From contig JBGPKH010000012.1 in the NCBI GenBank assembly GCA_041485845.1, positions 1 to 35,143 of the forward strand: a DNA stretch of 35,143 nt, given 5' to 3'. The notes under the pieces were generated by a model. That model made no database searches. It had not been told where the DNA came from and saw only the letters and a list, made by a program, of their open reading frames with translations. Within the stretch, counting starts at the first letter, position 1. Each line of letters begins with the position of its first letter. This document shows positions 24,382 to 32,333 of this stretch, in pieces. The DNA is from OMOG01 sp041485845 (GTDB taxonomy: Bacteria > Acidobacteriota > Terriglobia > Bryobacterales > Bryobacteraceae). Both the position numbers and the translations under genes were made by a program.

Positions 24382-25464
24382 ATGCAAAGCAGTAGCGATT
24401 CGTCCATTTGGCGCAGCCTGGCGGTGGCCTTCGGTGACGGCCTGGCGTTCGGCGTCGGGGTAAAGCTCTCCCAAAACGCGGCCCGCCAGATCGGCGCGGC
24501 GCAGCGCGCGGAGCCCGGCGACCTGGGCAACCGCCTGTCCCAGGTGGAGCAGACCATCAAACGCATCGAGCGCGCCCCGGCGGGCGCGGCTTCTGACCAG
24601 AAATCCGGAGGCGAGCCGAAGTCCGGACTGGACCAGAAGGTCCTCGAAGCCATTGTCAACGCACTCGAAGCGCGGCTCAAGGAGCAGGCGGGGCAGACGG
24701 ATCGGCGGCTGGCGGATCTGGAAGCCAGGCTCACGCTGGAGATGAAGGCGCTCGACGAACAGGACCACTCGATCGCGGCACAGGTGACCCGGGACCTCAA
24801 CGCGCTCGAAGGGCAGCTTGTGGCCGTGAACCGTGAGTTCGGCGAAGCGGTGGCGCGGATCGTGACGGAACAGGTGACGGCGCAGGTGGAGGCTCAGGCG
24901 GTGGCCGCCGAACGCTCGCTGGAGGAACGGATCGCGCGCGCGGTGGACCAGGCGGTAGAACAGCGCGTCTCGCAAGCGATCCGCGCGGGGTTGGAATCGG
25001 TGGAGCGGCGGCTGGCGGAAATCGATACCAGCGTGGAGCAGCGTCTTGCCGCGGCGGTGCGCCAGCGCCTGGAGCCGATAGAGCGGCAACTGCGCCAGGA
25101 GATCGGCCAGAAGGAGGGCGAAATCGCGGAGCTCCGGCAGCAGCTCGCGGAGGCCGATACCAACCTGCTCGACGTTGTTTCGGGAATCGGGCAGGTGTGC
25201 CGGCAGGCCGCCGAGCGGATGGCGAGTCCTACGCCGCCAACGCCGGGGCCGGTCACCTCTCCGGCGGGTGTACTCAAGGCCGGGATCGCGCCGCACGACG
25301 AAGCGGGCGAGACGGAATCGGAGGCTCCGGCGGACTCCTCCGGCGAGACTCCGCTGCCGGGCTTCGCGCAGCCGCAGAAGCCCAACCGGCTGTGGCGCGT
25401 GCCGCTGGTCTCGTCGTTGGTGATGCTCGCGACCGGCGGTCTGATCCTGATCCGTTACCTGTAG
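24382..25464 (+). CDS. Tail-anchored coiled-coil protein of unknown function
   Basis: 360 residues from ATG 24382; ATG 24376 is two codons upstream. The protein is almost entirely helical with heptad-like repeats (KVLEAIVNALEARLKEQ, DRRLADLEARLTLEMKAL, VEQRLAAAVRQRLEPIERQL, QKEGEIAELRQQLAEAD), rich in Glu, Gln, Ala and Arg. A Pro/Glu linker follows, then a single C-terminal hydrophobic helix (PLVSSLVMLATGGLILIRYL) that could anchor it to the membrane. The N-terminal part (SSIWRSLAVAFGDGLAFGVG) is weakly hydrophobic. I do not know the family. Divergent from the MgtC-like gene and possibly co-regulated. Confidence 0.75.
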   Translation: MQSSSDSSIWRSLAVAFGDGLAFGVGVKLSQNAARQIGAAQRAEPGDLGNRLSQVEQTIKRIERAPAGAASDQKSGGEPKSGLDQKVLEAIVNALEARLKEQAGQTDRRLADLEARLTLEMKALDEQDHSIAAQVTRDLNALEGQLVAVNREFGEAVARIVTEQVTAQVEAQAVAAERSLEERIARAVDQAVEQRVSQAIRAGLESVERRLAEIDTSVEQRLAAAVRQRLEPIERQLRQEIGQKEGEIAELRQQLAEADTNLLDVVSGIGQVCRQAAERMASPTPPTPGPVTSPAGVLKAGIAPHDEAGETESEAPADSSGETPLPGFAQPQKPNRLWRVPLVSSLVMLATGGLILIRYL

Positions 25465-25479
25465 GAGTGAAGAGCTATT

Positions 25480-25547
25480 AGCCACAAATGAACACGAATA
25501 AGAAAAGCAAATCAGTTGTTTGTGTTCATTCGTGTTCATTAGTGGCT
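25480..25547. repeat. Inverted-repeat element of the 'gaacacgaa' type
   Basis: A 21-base arm at 25480-25500 (agccacaaatgaacacgaa...) pairs with 25527-25547 (...cgtgttcattagtggct) with 19 of 21 positions complementary and a 26-base loop. It lies 15 bases after the coiled-coil gene. The AT-rich composition differs sharply from the neighbourhood. I recall near-identical elements dispersed between genes of Solibacter-like and other genomes. It could act as a terminator or be a REP/MITE-like element. The rest of the gap to 25635 shows nothing. Confidence 0.65.
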
Positions 25548-25635
25548 GGATTGGGTTTTCTTCGCGGCTGCTGACGCGCGGCTCCGTATGGCGGTAGGTG
25601 ATGCCGGGCGCGTGTTATCCTGATTCCGCGTCCTC

Positions 25636-26871
25636 ATGAAGATCGCCAGCGTACGATCATACCTTCTGTCCTATCCTTTTGCGGAGCCTATCCGCCTGCC
25701 TTTTTATGGCGGCGAGCGCACCATTTTGAAACGCGACGCCATGTTCATTCGGGTGGAGGCGGACAACGGGCTGGTGGGCTATGCGCCGGGTCCGGGGAGC
25801 GACCATGCCCAGCAAGCCATCGAGAAGACCGTCGGGCCGTTCCTCCAGGACCGCACACTGGCCGACCCCGACGCGCTGCGCGTGCAGTTTCTGGAGGGCC
25901 CGGGGAGCGATCCGGAAATGGCGAAGGTGTATTGCTGCGCCGAGATCGCGCTCCACGACCTGGCGGGCAAGGCGCACGGCGTGCCGGTATCGGAGCTGAT
26001 CGGCGGACGGGTGCGCGACCACATCCGGCTCTACGGCAGCGCCGGTATGTACATGCCGCCCGAGGCGTACGCCGCCGAGGCCGCGGCGATCGAGAAGCTG
26101 GGTTTCCAAGCTTATAAGATGCGGCCCGCATCGGGTCCCGGGCAAGACCTGGAAACGGTGCGGCAGGTGCGCCGGGCGTGCGGCCCGGATTTCGAGCTCA
26201 TGGTGGATGCGCATACCTGGTGGCGCCTGGGCGATCGCAGCTACAACCTCGCAACCATCGAGCAACTGGCGCGCGGCATGGCCGAGTACGACATCGCCTG
26301 GCTGGAAGAGCCCATGCCGCCCGAGGATCACGCGGCGTATCTACAGCTCAAGGCGAAGGACATCGTGCCGCTGGCCAGCGGCGAACACGAACCCAGCGAG
26401 GAGCGTTATCTCGACCTCATTAGGACGCAAGCGGTGGACTACGTGCAGATGGATGTCTGCTGCCAGGGCGGCTATTCTCTGGGGCGGCGCATCATGGCGG
26501 AGATTGCGCGCCAGGGCTTGCGGTTCGCGTTTCACAGTTGGGGCACGGCGCTCGAAGTGATCGCGGCGGCGCACCTGGGCATCTGTTGGCCGGAGGGGGT
26601 TACCGAGTGGCTGGAGTATCCCTGCTACTCGAGTCCGGGCCGCGCCGGGATGTACCCGTTCCCGCTGGCCGCCGAGATTCTGAAGGAGCCGTTGGAACTG
26701 GATCGCGGCAATCTGATGGTGCCGCGCACACCCGGGTTGGGGGTGACGGTGGACGAATCGGTGCTGGAGCGATATCCGTGGATCCCGGGGCCGTGGTCGT
26801 ATTTCCGGACGGATTCTCCCGCGGAAACGCGCGCGGTGATGTCGGACCACAGCGTGAAGTGGACCGGGTGA
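25636..26871 (+). CDS. Mandelate racemase/muconate-lactonizing-type enzyme of the enolase superfamily
   Basis: 411 residues. These enzymes abstract a proton next to a carboxylate, usually as sugar-acid dehydratases or racemases. Lys in FQAYKMRP (K-x-R instead of K-x-K/H) is the first base. Metal ligands: VDAHTWW (Asp), AWLEEPMPPED (Glu), LASGEHEPSEE (Glu). The Asp of QMDVCCQGGYSLG and the His of FAFHSWGTALE form the Asp-His dyad typical of the mandelate racemase subgroup. The N-terminal capping domain (RSYLLSYPFAEPIR, about 1-125) is complete. The substrate is unknown. It may share a transcript with thiG 21 bases downstream. Confidence 0.88.
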   Translation: MKIASVRSYLLSYPFAEPIRLPFYGGERTILKRDAMFIRVEADNGLVGYAPGPGSDHAQQAIEKTVGPFLQDRTLADPDALRVQFLEGPGSDPEMAKVYCCAEIALHDLAGKAHGVPVSELIGGRVRDHIRLYGSAGMYMPPEAYAAEAAAIEKLGFQAYKMRPASGPGQDLETVRQVRRACGPDFELMVDAHTWWRLGDRSYNLATIEQLARGMAEYDIAWLEEPMPPEDHAAYLQLKAKDIVPLASGEHEPSEERYLDLIRTQAVDYVQMDVCCQGGYSLGRRIMAEIARQGLRFAFHSWGTALEVIAAAHLGICWPEGVTEWLEYPCYSSPGRAGMYPFPLAAEILKEPLELDRGNLMVPRTPGLGVTVDESVLERYPWIPGPWSYFRTDSPAETRAVMSDHSVKWTG

Positions 26872-26892
26872 CCGAACCCGTACAATGAAGGA

Positions 26893-27672
26893 ATGCCGGA
26901 CACGTTACGAATCGCGGGGCGCGAATTCCGTTCGCGCCTGATTGTGGGCACGGGGAAATATCGCAGTTTTCAGGAAATGCAGCGGTGCCACGAGGCCTCG
27001 GGGGCCGAGATGGTGACGGTGGCGGTGCGCCGCGTGAATCTCACCGACCGCTCCAAGGAATCTCTCCTTGACTATATCGACCGTTCCCGCATCTTCATTC
27101 TGCCCAACACGGCCGCCTGCTATACCGCCGGCGATGCGGTGCGGACGGCGATGCTGGCGCGCGAGGTGGGGCTCTCCCACTGGATCAAGCTGGAAGTGAT
27201 CGGCGACGAGAAGACTTTGTTCCCGGACAACGCCGGTCTGCTCGAAGCCACGCGCATCCTGGTGAAGGAGGGCTTCGTGGTGCTGCCCTACACCAATGAC
27301 GACGTGGTGAACGCGCGCAAGCTGATCGATGCCGGTGCGGCGGCGGTGATGCCGCTGGCGGCGCCCATCGGGTCGGGCCTGGGCGTGCAGAACCCGGTGA
27401 ATCTGCGCATCCTGCGGGAGATGATCACGGAAGTGCCGATGATCGTGGATGCGGGGGTGGGCACGGCGTCGGATGCGGCGATCGCCATGGAACTGGGCGC
27501 GGACGGGGTGCTCATGAATACCGCCATCGCCGCCGCCGAGGATTCGGTGAAGATGGCGCGGGCGATGAATCTGGCGGTGGAGTCGGGACGCCTGGCGTAT
27601 GAGGCGGGCCGGATGCCGAGGAAGTTGTATGCCAGCGCGAGCAGTCCGCTGGCGGGTGTGGTGGGAAGCTAG
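26893..27672 (+). CDS. thiG: Thiazole synthase
   Basis: ThiG joins 1-deoxyxylulose 5-phosphate, dehydroglycine and ThiS-thiocarboxylate to make the thiazole of thiamine. 259 residues, full length. LIVGTGKYRSFQEM at the start, TAACYTAGDAVRTA, the Schiff-base Lys99 in HWIKLEVIGD, MPLAAPIGSGLGVQNP and VDAGVGTASDAAIAMELG are all present. AAGGA lies directly before the ATG. No thiS, thiC, thiE or thiH is nearby, so it is separated from the rest of the pathway. Confidence 0.95.
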   Translation: MPDTLRIAGREFRSRLIVGTGKYRSFQEMQRCHEASGAEMVTVAVRRVNLTDRSKESLLDYIDRSRIFILPNTAACYTAGDAVRTAMLAREVGLSHWIKLEVIGDEKTLFPDNAGLLEATRILVKEGFVVLPYTNDDVVNARKLIDAGAAAVMPLAAPIGSGLGVQNPVNLRILREMITEVPMIVDAGVGTASDAAIAMELGADGVLMNTAIAAAEDSVKMARAMNLAVESGRLAYEAGRMPRKLYASASSPLAGVVGS

Positions 27673-27686
27673 GGTATCATTGAAGT

Positions 27687-27920
27687 GTGCAGTGGTGGCA
27701 GCAGGCCTTCTTTCAGGTCGCGTTGCCGATCATGATCACCTTCCTCCTGGCCACCTGGTACCAGGCCGGCCGGATCAACGACCTCCGCGACAGCCTGGGG
27801 AAACGCATTGACGACCTGCGCGCCGACATGAACACACGCTTCGCCGGGATTGAGACCCGCCTCGACAGGTTGGAGTTGGAGGGAAAAGTCGAGATTCTGC
27901 AAGAACGAAGCTGGCGGTAG
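27687..27920 (+). CDS. Small membrane-anchored coiled-coil protein
   Basis: 77 residues from GTG 27687. An N-terminal helix (QQAFFQVALPIMITFLLATWY) is followed by a coiled coil (INDLRDSLGKRIDDLRADMN and RFAGIETRLDRLELEG). It begins 14 bases after thiG with a weak ribosome site. Acidobacterial genomes have many such small proteins; the function is unknown. Confidence 0.6.
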   Translation: MQWWQQAFFQVALPIMITFLLATWYQAGRINDLRDSLGKRIDDLRADMNTRFAGIETRLDRLELEGKVEILQERSWR

Positions 27921-27925
27921 CCGGA

Positions 27926-28441
27926 CTACTCTTCTTCCAATCCGCGAAGAGGAACCTCGATCGGAGTGCCGTCTACGCGCAGGATGCCGTCTTCGACCTT
28001 GCGGCTACCCTGTTGAGTATGGATTTCGGCTTCCAGCGTTTCGGGATCGATCACCCAGACGTTCGGCACGCCGAATTCGAGGACTTGGCGCACTTTCTGA
28101 TTTACCCGGATCGGCCGGTCTTCGGACGACAGGATCTCGATCCAGATGAGCGGAGGAGCGCTGAAAACCTGCTCGGTAGGCCGCGGCCCGCGGACGACGC
28201 AGACGTCGGGCAGCATGTACTTTGCCTGCCGGATCCGATTCCGCTGCTCGGTATAGACTTCGATGTTCCAGAGCTTGCGCCTCCGGAAAAAGTACGCGCC
28301 AAGCGCCGCTTGAAGCCAACTGTGCTTCTCTTCGCCCACGTTCCTCTCAATCAGGACGCCATCTTCGTACTCGCAGTCCGGTTCATAAACAGTGCTGAGA
28401 TATTCCTCCTCGGAAACAAGAGTGTCCGTCCTCATGGTCAT
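27926..28441 (-). CDS. Uma2-family (DUF820) protein, restriction-endonuclease-like fold
   Basis: 171 residues from ATG 28441 with GAGG seven bases upstream. Motifs: VSEEEYLSTVYEPDCEYEDGVLIER (start of the family), YMLPDVCVV (putative active-site Asp), PLIWIEILSSEDR (Glu of PD-(D/E)xK) and VPNVWVIDPETLEAEI. These proteins occur in many copies in cyanobacteria and acidobacteria; their activity is not established. It follows the hydroxy-acid oxidase by 8 bases, so they are co-transcribed; a GTG at 28456 would overlap it. Confidence 0.88.
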   Translation of the reverse strand: MTMRTDTLVSEEEYLSTVYEPDCEYEDGVLIERNVGEEKHSWLQAALGAYFFRRRKLWNIEVYTEQRNRIRQAKYMLPDVCVVRGPRPTEQVFSAPPLIWIEILSSEDRPIRVNQKVRQVLEFGVPNVWVIDPETLEAEIHTQQGSRKVEDGILRVDGTPIEVPLRGLEEE

Positions 28442-28449
28442 AAGATACC

Positions 28450-29565
28450 TCACCACAGCACCGAGCGGTCGATGCTCGAGATCGTCGGCCGGCCGGTCAG
28501 AGCCATCGCCAACTCGAACTCCTTACGCAGAATTTGCACGACGCGGGTGACGCCTTCCGCTCCGGCCACTCCCAAACCCCACAGGTACGGGCGGCCGATC
28601 TGCACCGCCGAAGCGCCGAGCGCCAGCGCCTTGACGATGTCCGTGCCGCGGCGAATGCCTCCATCCACCAGGACCGGGATTCGTCCCGCTACCTTCTCCA
28701 CCACCGGCGGGAGCGCGTCGATGGTCGCCGGGACGGTGTCGAGGTTGCGCGCTCCGTGGTTGGAAACGATGATTCCGGCGACGCCCGCCTTCACCGCGAT
28801 GGCTGCGTCGTCGGGATTGAGAACGCCCTTCAGCACCACCGGCTTGCGCGAGAACGACCGCAGCCAGTCGATGTCCTTCCAGGTCAGGGTGGGGTCCAGG
28901 TAGTCTCTGCCTTTCAGGTTCGGCAGCTCGCGCTCGGGGAGCCCGCCTTTGGCGCGGTCCTCGCGATTGCGGGCGCCGAATGTGGGCGAGTCCACGGTCA
29001 CGCACAGCGCGCGGCAGCCGGAGTCTTCGGCGCGCTGGACGAGGTCGCGGGTGAAGCCGCGGTCCCTCTGGACGTAGAGCTGGAACCAGACCGTCCCGGT
29101 TGCCGTCCTGGCGATGTCTTCCACGCGCATCGAGGCGCTGCTGCTGATCACGTAGGTCGCGTTGGCGGCTGCCGCGCCGCGCGCCGCGGCGAGCTCGCCT
29201 TCCGGGTGGACGAACTTCTGGCCGCCGGTCGGGGCGAGGATGATGGGGAACGGGAACTCCTGCCCGAATAGAGTGACGCGCGTGTCGAGCTTGGAGACAT
29301 CCACCAGGATTCGCGGCTTCAGGCGGATGTGGTCGTAGGCCTCGCGGTTCCAGCGCAAGGTGATTTCATCCGCGGCGGCGCCCGAGATGCGCTCCCACGC
29401 GCCGTGCGAAATCTTGGTGCGCGCGTCGGCTTCGAAGTCGAAAAGGGAGAGCAGACGGTCGAGATCCGGCTTGGCCGGAGCCTGGGCGCGGAGTCCACTG
29501 CCGTGGAGTAGTGCAAGCCCGAAGGGAGCTAGTAAGATGTCGCGTCGGGAAGCAGGTAGCGGCAT
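28450..29565 (-). CDS. FMN-dependent alpha-hydroxy-acid oxidase/dehydrogenase (lactate/glycolate oxidase family)
   Basis: 371 residues. Oxidises an L-2-hydroxy acid to a 2-oxo acid. An N-terminal Tat-like signal (SRRDILLAPFGLALLHG) suggests export, unlike classic cytosolic members. Motifs: RWNREAYDHIRLKPRIL, FPIILAPTGGQKFVHPEG (FMN site), YVISSSASMRVED, WFQLYVQRDRGF, CRALCVTVDSPTFGARNR. KPVVLKGVLNPDDA supplies the FMN lysine, and IIVSNHGARNLDTVPA the catalytic His (SNHGGRQLD in most members; here Ala-Arg-Asn). VLVDGGIRRGTDIVKALALG and QIGRPYLWG complete the phosphate site. Confidence 0.88.
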   Translation of the reverse strand: MPLPASRRDILLAPFGLALLHGSGLRAQAPAKPDLDRLLSLFDFEADARTKISHGAWERISGAAADEITLRWNREAYDHIRLKPRILVDVSKLDTRVTLFGQEFPFPIILAPTGGQKFVHPEGELAAARGAAAANATYVISSSASMRVEDIARTATGTVWFQLYVQRDRGFTRDLVQRAEDSGCRALCVTVDSPTFGARNREDRAKGGLPERELPNLKGRDYLDPTLTWKDIDWLRSFSRKPVVLKGVLNPDDAAIAVKAGVAGIIVSNHGARNLDTVPATIDALPPVVEKVAGRIPVLVDGGIRRGTDIVKALALGASAVQIGRPYLWGLGVAGAEGVTRVVQILRKEFELAMALTGRPTISSIDRSVLW

Positions 29566-29575
29566 GATCGCTCAG

Positions 29576-29581
29576 ATTATA
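29576..29581 (-). promoter_or_regulatory. Consensus -10 box before the hydroxy-acid oxidase
   Basis: TATAAT on the minus strand ends ten bases before the ATG at 29565, in a 37-base gap after the kinase gene. No convincing -35 box, and only a weak ribosome site. Confidence 0.4.
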
Positions 29582-29602
29582 CCGCGCAGGATGGCGGTGA
29601 GA

Positions 29603-32220
29603 TCATCGCTTCAGCTCCGCCTGCTCCGCCTGCCAGTTGACCACTACCTGCAACGGCACACCGGCCGCTTCCCGGATGGGCACGAGGAACCTCTGGCCGT
29701 CCGGGCTCACATCATACAGGTCGGAGTTCGGAGACATGGAAGGGGATGAGAGGGGCAGACGGAAGAGGGGCGTGGGAGGCCCGAAGACCGCTCCTGGACG
29801 GACCGCGGTCGCCATGATCCGGTCGTCGGGTGAAAGAAAGAACAACTCCTTGCCGTCTCGACTCCACCTGGGTATTCGGCCGCCCTCATGGGAGACTTGC
29901 ATCCGCTCTCCCGAGAGCTTGGGTGAATCGCCTGTCTCCAGGCGCTGCGCGTAGACTTCCGGGCGCCCGGTCTCGTTTGTCGAAAATGCCAGATAATCCT
30001 GGGTGGGAGAAATGGCGGGGTTCATGTTATCAAACTGTGTCTGCAGCAGGGGCATCACCTGGCGTTGCGCCACCGAGGCAGCCCAGATCTCCGCGTGCGC
30101 GTTTCCGAATTCACCGTAGACGATCCAGCGTCCGTCTGGAGTCCAATCGGAGGGCATTTGAAAGCCATCGGCGGGGAAACTTTCGCCGGCGCCATGATCG
30201 GTTACCGATTTCATTCTGAGCTGCGGCGTCCTGATTTGCGCGCTGCCGAACGCCAGGCGCGTTCCGTCGGGCGACCAGACCGGCTGGTATTCCCCACCGG
30301 GTTCGAACGTCACCCGCTCGGCAGCGCCCGTCGAGACCTCGTAGAACCAGATATCGGTATTGCCGGTGCTGATATCGAACACGTCGGCGGCGACTTTCCG
30401 GCCGTCAGGCGAGAGCCGGAAGAACGCCCAAAGATGCTGAGGATCGCCGACGGCGCCTAACTTGCGCCCGCCGCGGTCCAGCCAGGTAAGTTGCGCTTTT
30501 TGAGAGCCCACCGAGTAAATCAGGATTCCCGGCGATGCGTCGAACTCCGACCAGCCGTTCTGGAAGAACGGAACCTCTTCCCGATGGGCACGGGCTCGCC
30601 GGACAAGCGCAGCGTCTCCGCATCGAAACGTTGCGCCAACAGCGTGGCGTTCCGGCCCCACACGAGATAGCCCCGGCTGCTTCCGGGCTGGTCGGCCGCG
30701 AAGACGACTTGCGTGTCAGTGTGCATTAATGCCGTCTGGCGGCCGCTGGAATACTCCTCCACGTACGCCCATTTGCCCCCCGTCTTCGGATCGCGGCTCA
30801 TATAGAGCACGTGCTTTCCATCGGGCAGGAACTTCGGCCAGGAGACCTGTTTCCATGGGGTCTTCGCCCCGGAATTGACCGTAATCAGCCAGGAAGTCCT
30901 CCCCGACGCAAGGATGACGCCGTTTTGGTTCCATGTCGCCGACCCCGGCCCGGGCAGATCGCAGATCCGAAGTGGCGTTCCTCCTTCAGCGGGCGCCTTC
31001 TTCAGTTTTCCCCCGGCCCAAAAGCCGATCGACCGTCCATCCGGCGACCAGAACACCATCGTGGCGCCCTCGGTTCCCGGGACCGCGTGTCCGGTGAGGG
31101 AATCCAGCCGCTGCACCCAGACCATGGGACCGCGCTCGCCGGTCGCGATCCGTGCCACCAGATTGCCCGCCGGTGACAGCGCCGGAGACTGCCGCTCGAT
31201 CTGTCGTTGCGGCCAGGCGCCTGCAGGAGGGGCCAACTGGAGGCGGATGACCGCGGTTGGGGCCGGTGCAATCTTGCGGCCCCAAGTCCACACCGCGGCG
31301 CCCGCCCCAGCCGCCCCAGCGACTGCGGCGCCGGCCACCCACGGGAGAAAAGCACGCCGCGGTAATGCTCGTGGTGCCGCGGATTCGCCCTTCGCGATCC
31401 ACTCCAGCTCGTCGCCAAGATCGGCCGCAGTTTGCCAGCGTCGTGCCGGGTCCTTCGCCAGGCATTTGCTCACCGTGCGGTCGAGCGACGGCGGGATCGA
31501 CGGCTCAAGAGATGCGGGAGATCGCGGCTCTTCCTTGAGGATCGCCGCCATGAGTCCGGTGTTACTGGCCGCCTCGAATGCGCGCCGGCCCGTCAACATT
31601 TCGTAGAGCACCAGGCCGAACGAGAAGATGTCACTGCGCGCATCGGCCGGCTTGCCTTCGATCTGCTCCGGCGACATGTACGCCAGCGTGCCGATGATCT
31701 GCCCTACGCCGGTGAGCGGCGCCGTCACCGTCGCGTTATCCTGATGCGGCCCGAGTTGTACGAATTTCGCCAGGCCGAAGTCGAGCAGTTTTACTCCGCC
31801 CTTGGAGACGAGAATGTTGCCGGGTTTCAGGTCGCGATGCAAGATTCCCTTCTCGTGAGCGGCTTCGAGGGCGCCGGCGATCTGGATGCCCAGGCGCAAC
31901 GCTTCCCCGATCCGCAGCGGGCCCTTCAACGGCTCGCCTTCGACGTACTCCATCACCAAATAGCCCGAGCCGTCCTGCGAGCCGATGTCGTACAGCGTGC
32001 AGATATGCGGATGGTTCAGTGCGGAAATGGCTCGCGCCTCGAGTTCGAAGCGCTCGCTGAACCGTCCCTTCAAGGTCTTGATGGCCACGGTGCGGTTCAA
32101 GCGCGTGTCCTGGGCCCGGTATACCTCGCCCATCCCGCCGGCGCCCAGGCGCTCGACGATGCGGTAGGGTCCCGCCATGGAGCCGGAGGCGAAGCGGATC
32201 TCAGGAGGGTCGGGTGACAT
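29603..32220 (-). CDS. Ser/Thr protein kinase fused to a TolB-like beta-propeller, with one internal frameshift
   Basis: Read with one correction, about 870 residues. The kinase domain (about 19-280) has the loop LGAGGMGEVY, Lys48 (VAIKTLK), HRDLKPGN with catalytic Asp130, DFG at 147-149 and the SPEQ activation end. One membrane helix (FLPWVAGAAVAGAAGAGAAV, about 295-318) follows, then a periplasmic propeller of WD40/PD40 repeats (SPDGRSIGFWAGGKL, FLPDGKHVLYMS, RLSPDGRKVAADVF, WSPDGTRLAFGS). At 30580-30582 a GGG run breaks the frame: upstream ends GEPVPIGK, downstream resumes EEVPFFQNGWSEF. Adding one G restores a continuous protein. So it is either a recent mutation or a base-calling error. 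Start ATG 32220. Confidence 0.85.
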
Positions 32221-32314
32221 GGTTTCTCGCGCGTCTGCTAAACCAAAGGATGGCACATTACCTCCCGGCAAGCGCGACTGTCCCGGGCGGAGAGGGAGAC
32301 CGCGGGATGAAACC

Positions 32315-32329
32315 GGCGGCAAGTCCGCC
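32315..32329 (-). terminator. Possible terminator of the permease gene
   Basis: GGCGG-CAAGT-CCGCC hairpin five bases after the permease stop, followed on the minus strand by GGTTTC. The stem is short and the T tract poor. Confidence 0.35.
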
Positions 32330-32333
32330 CGTG

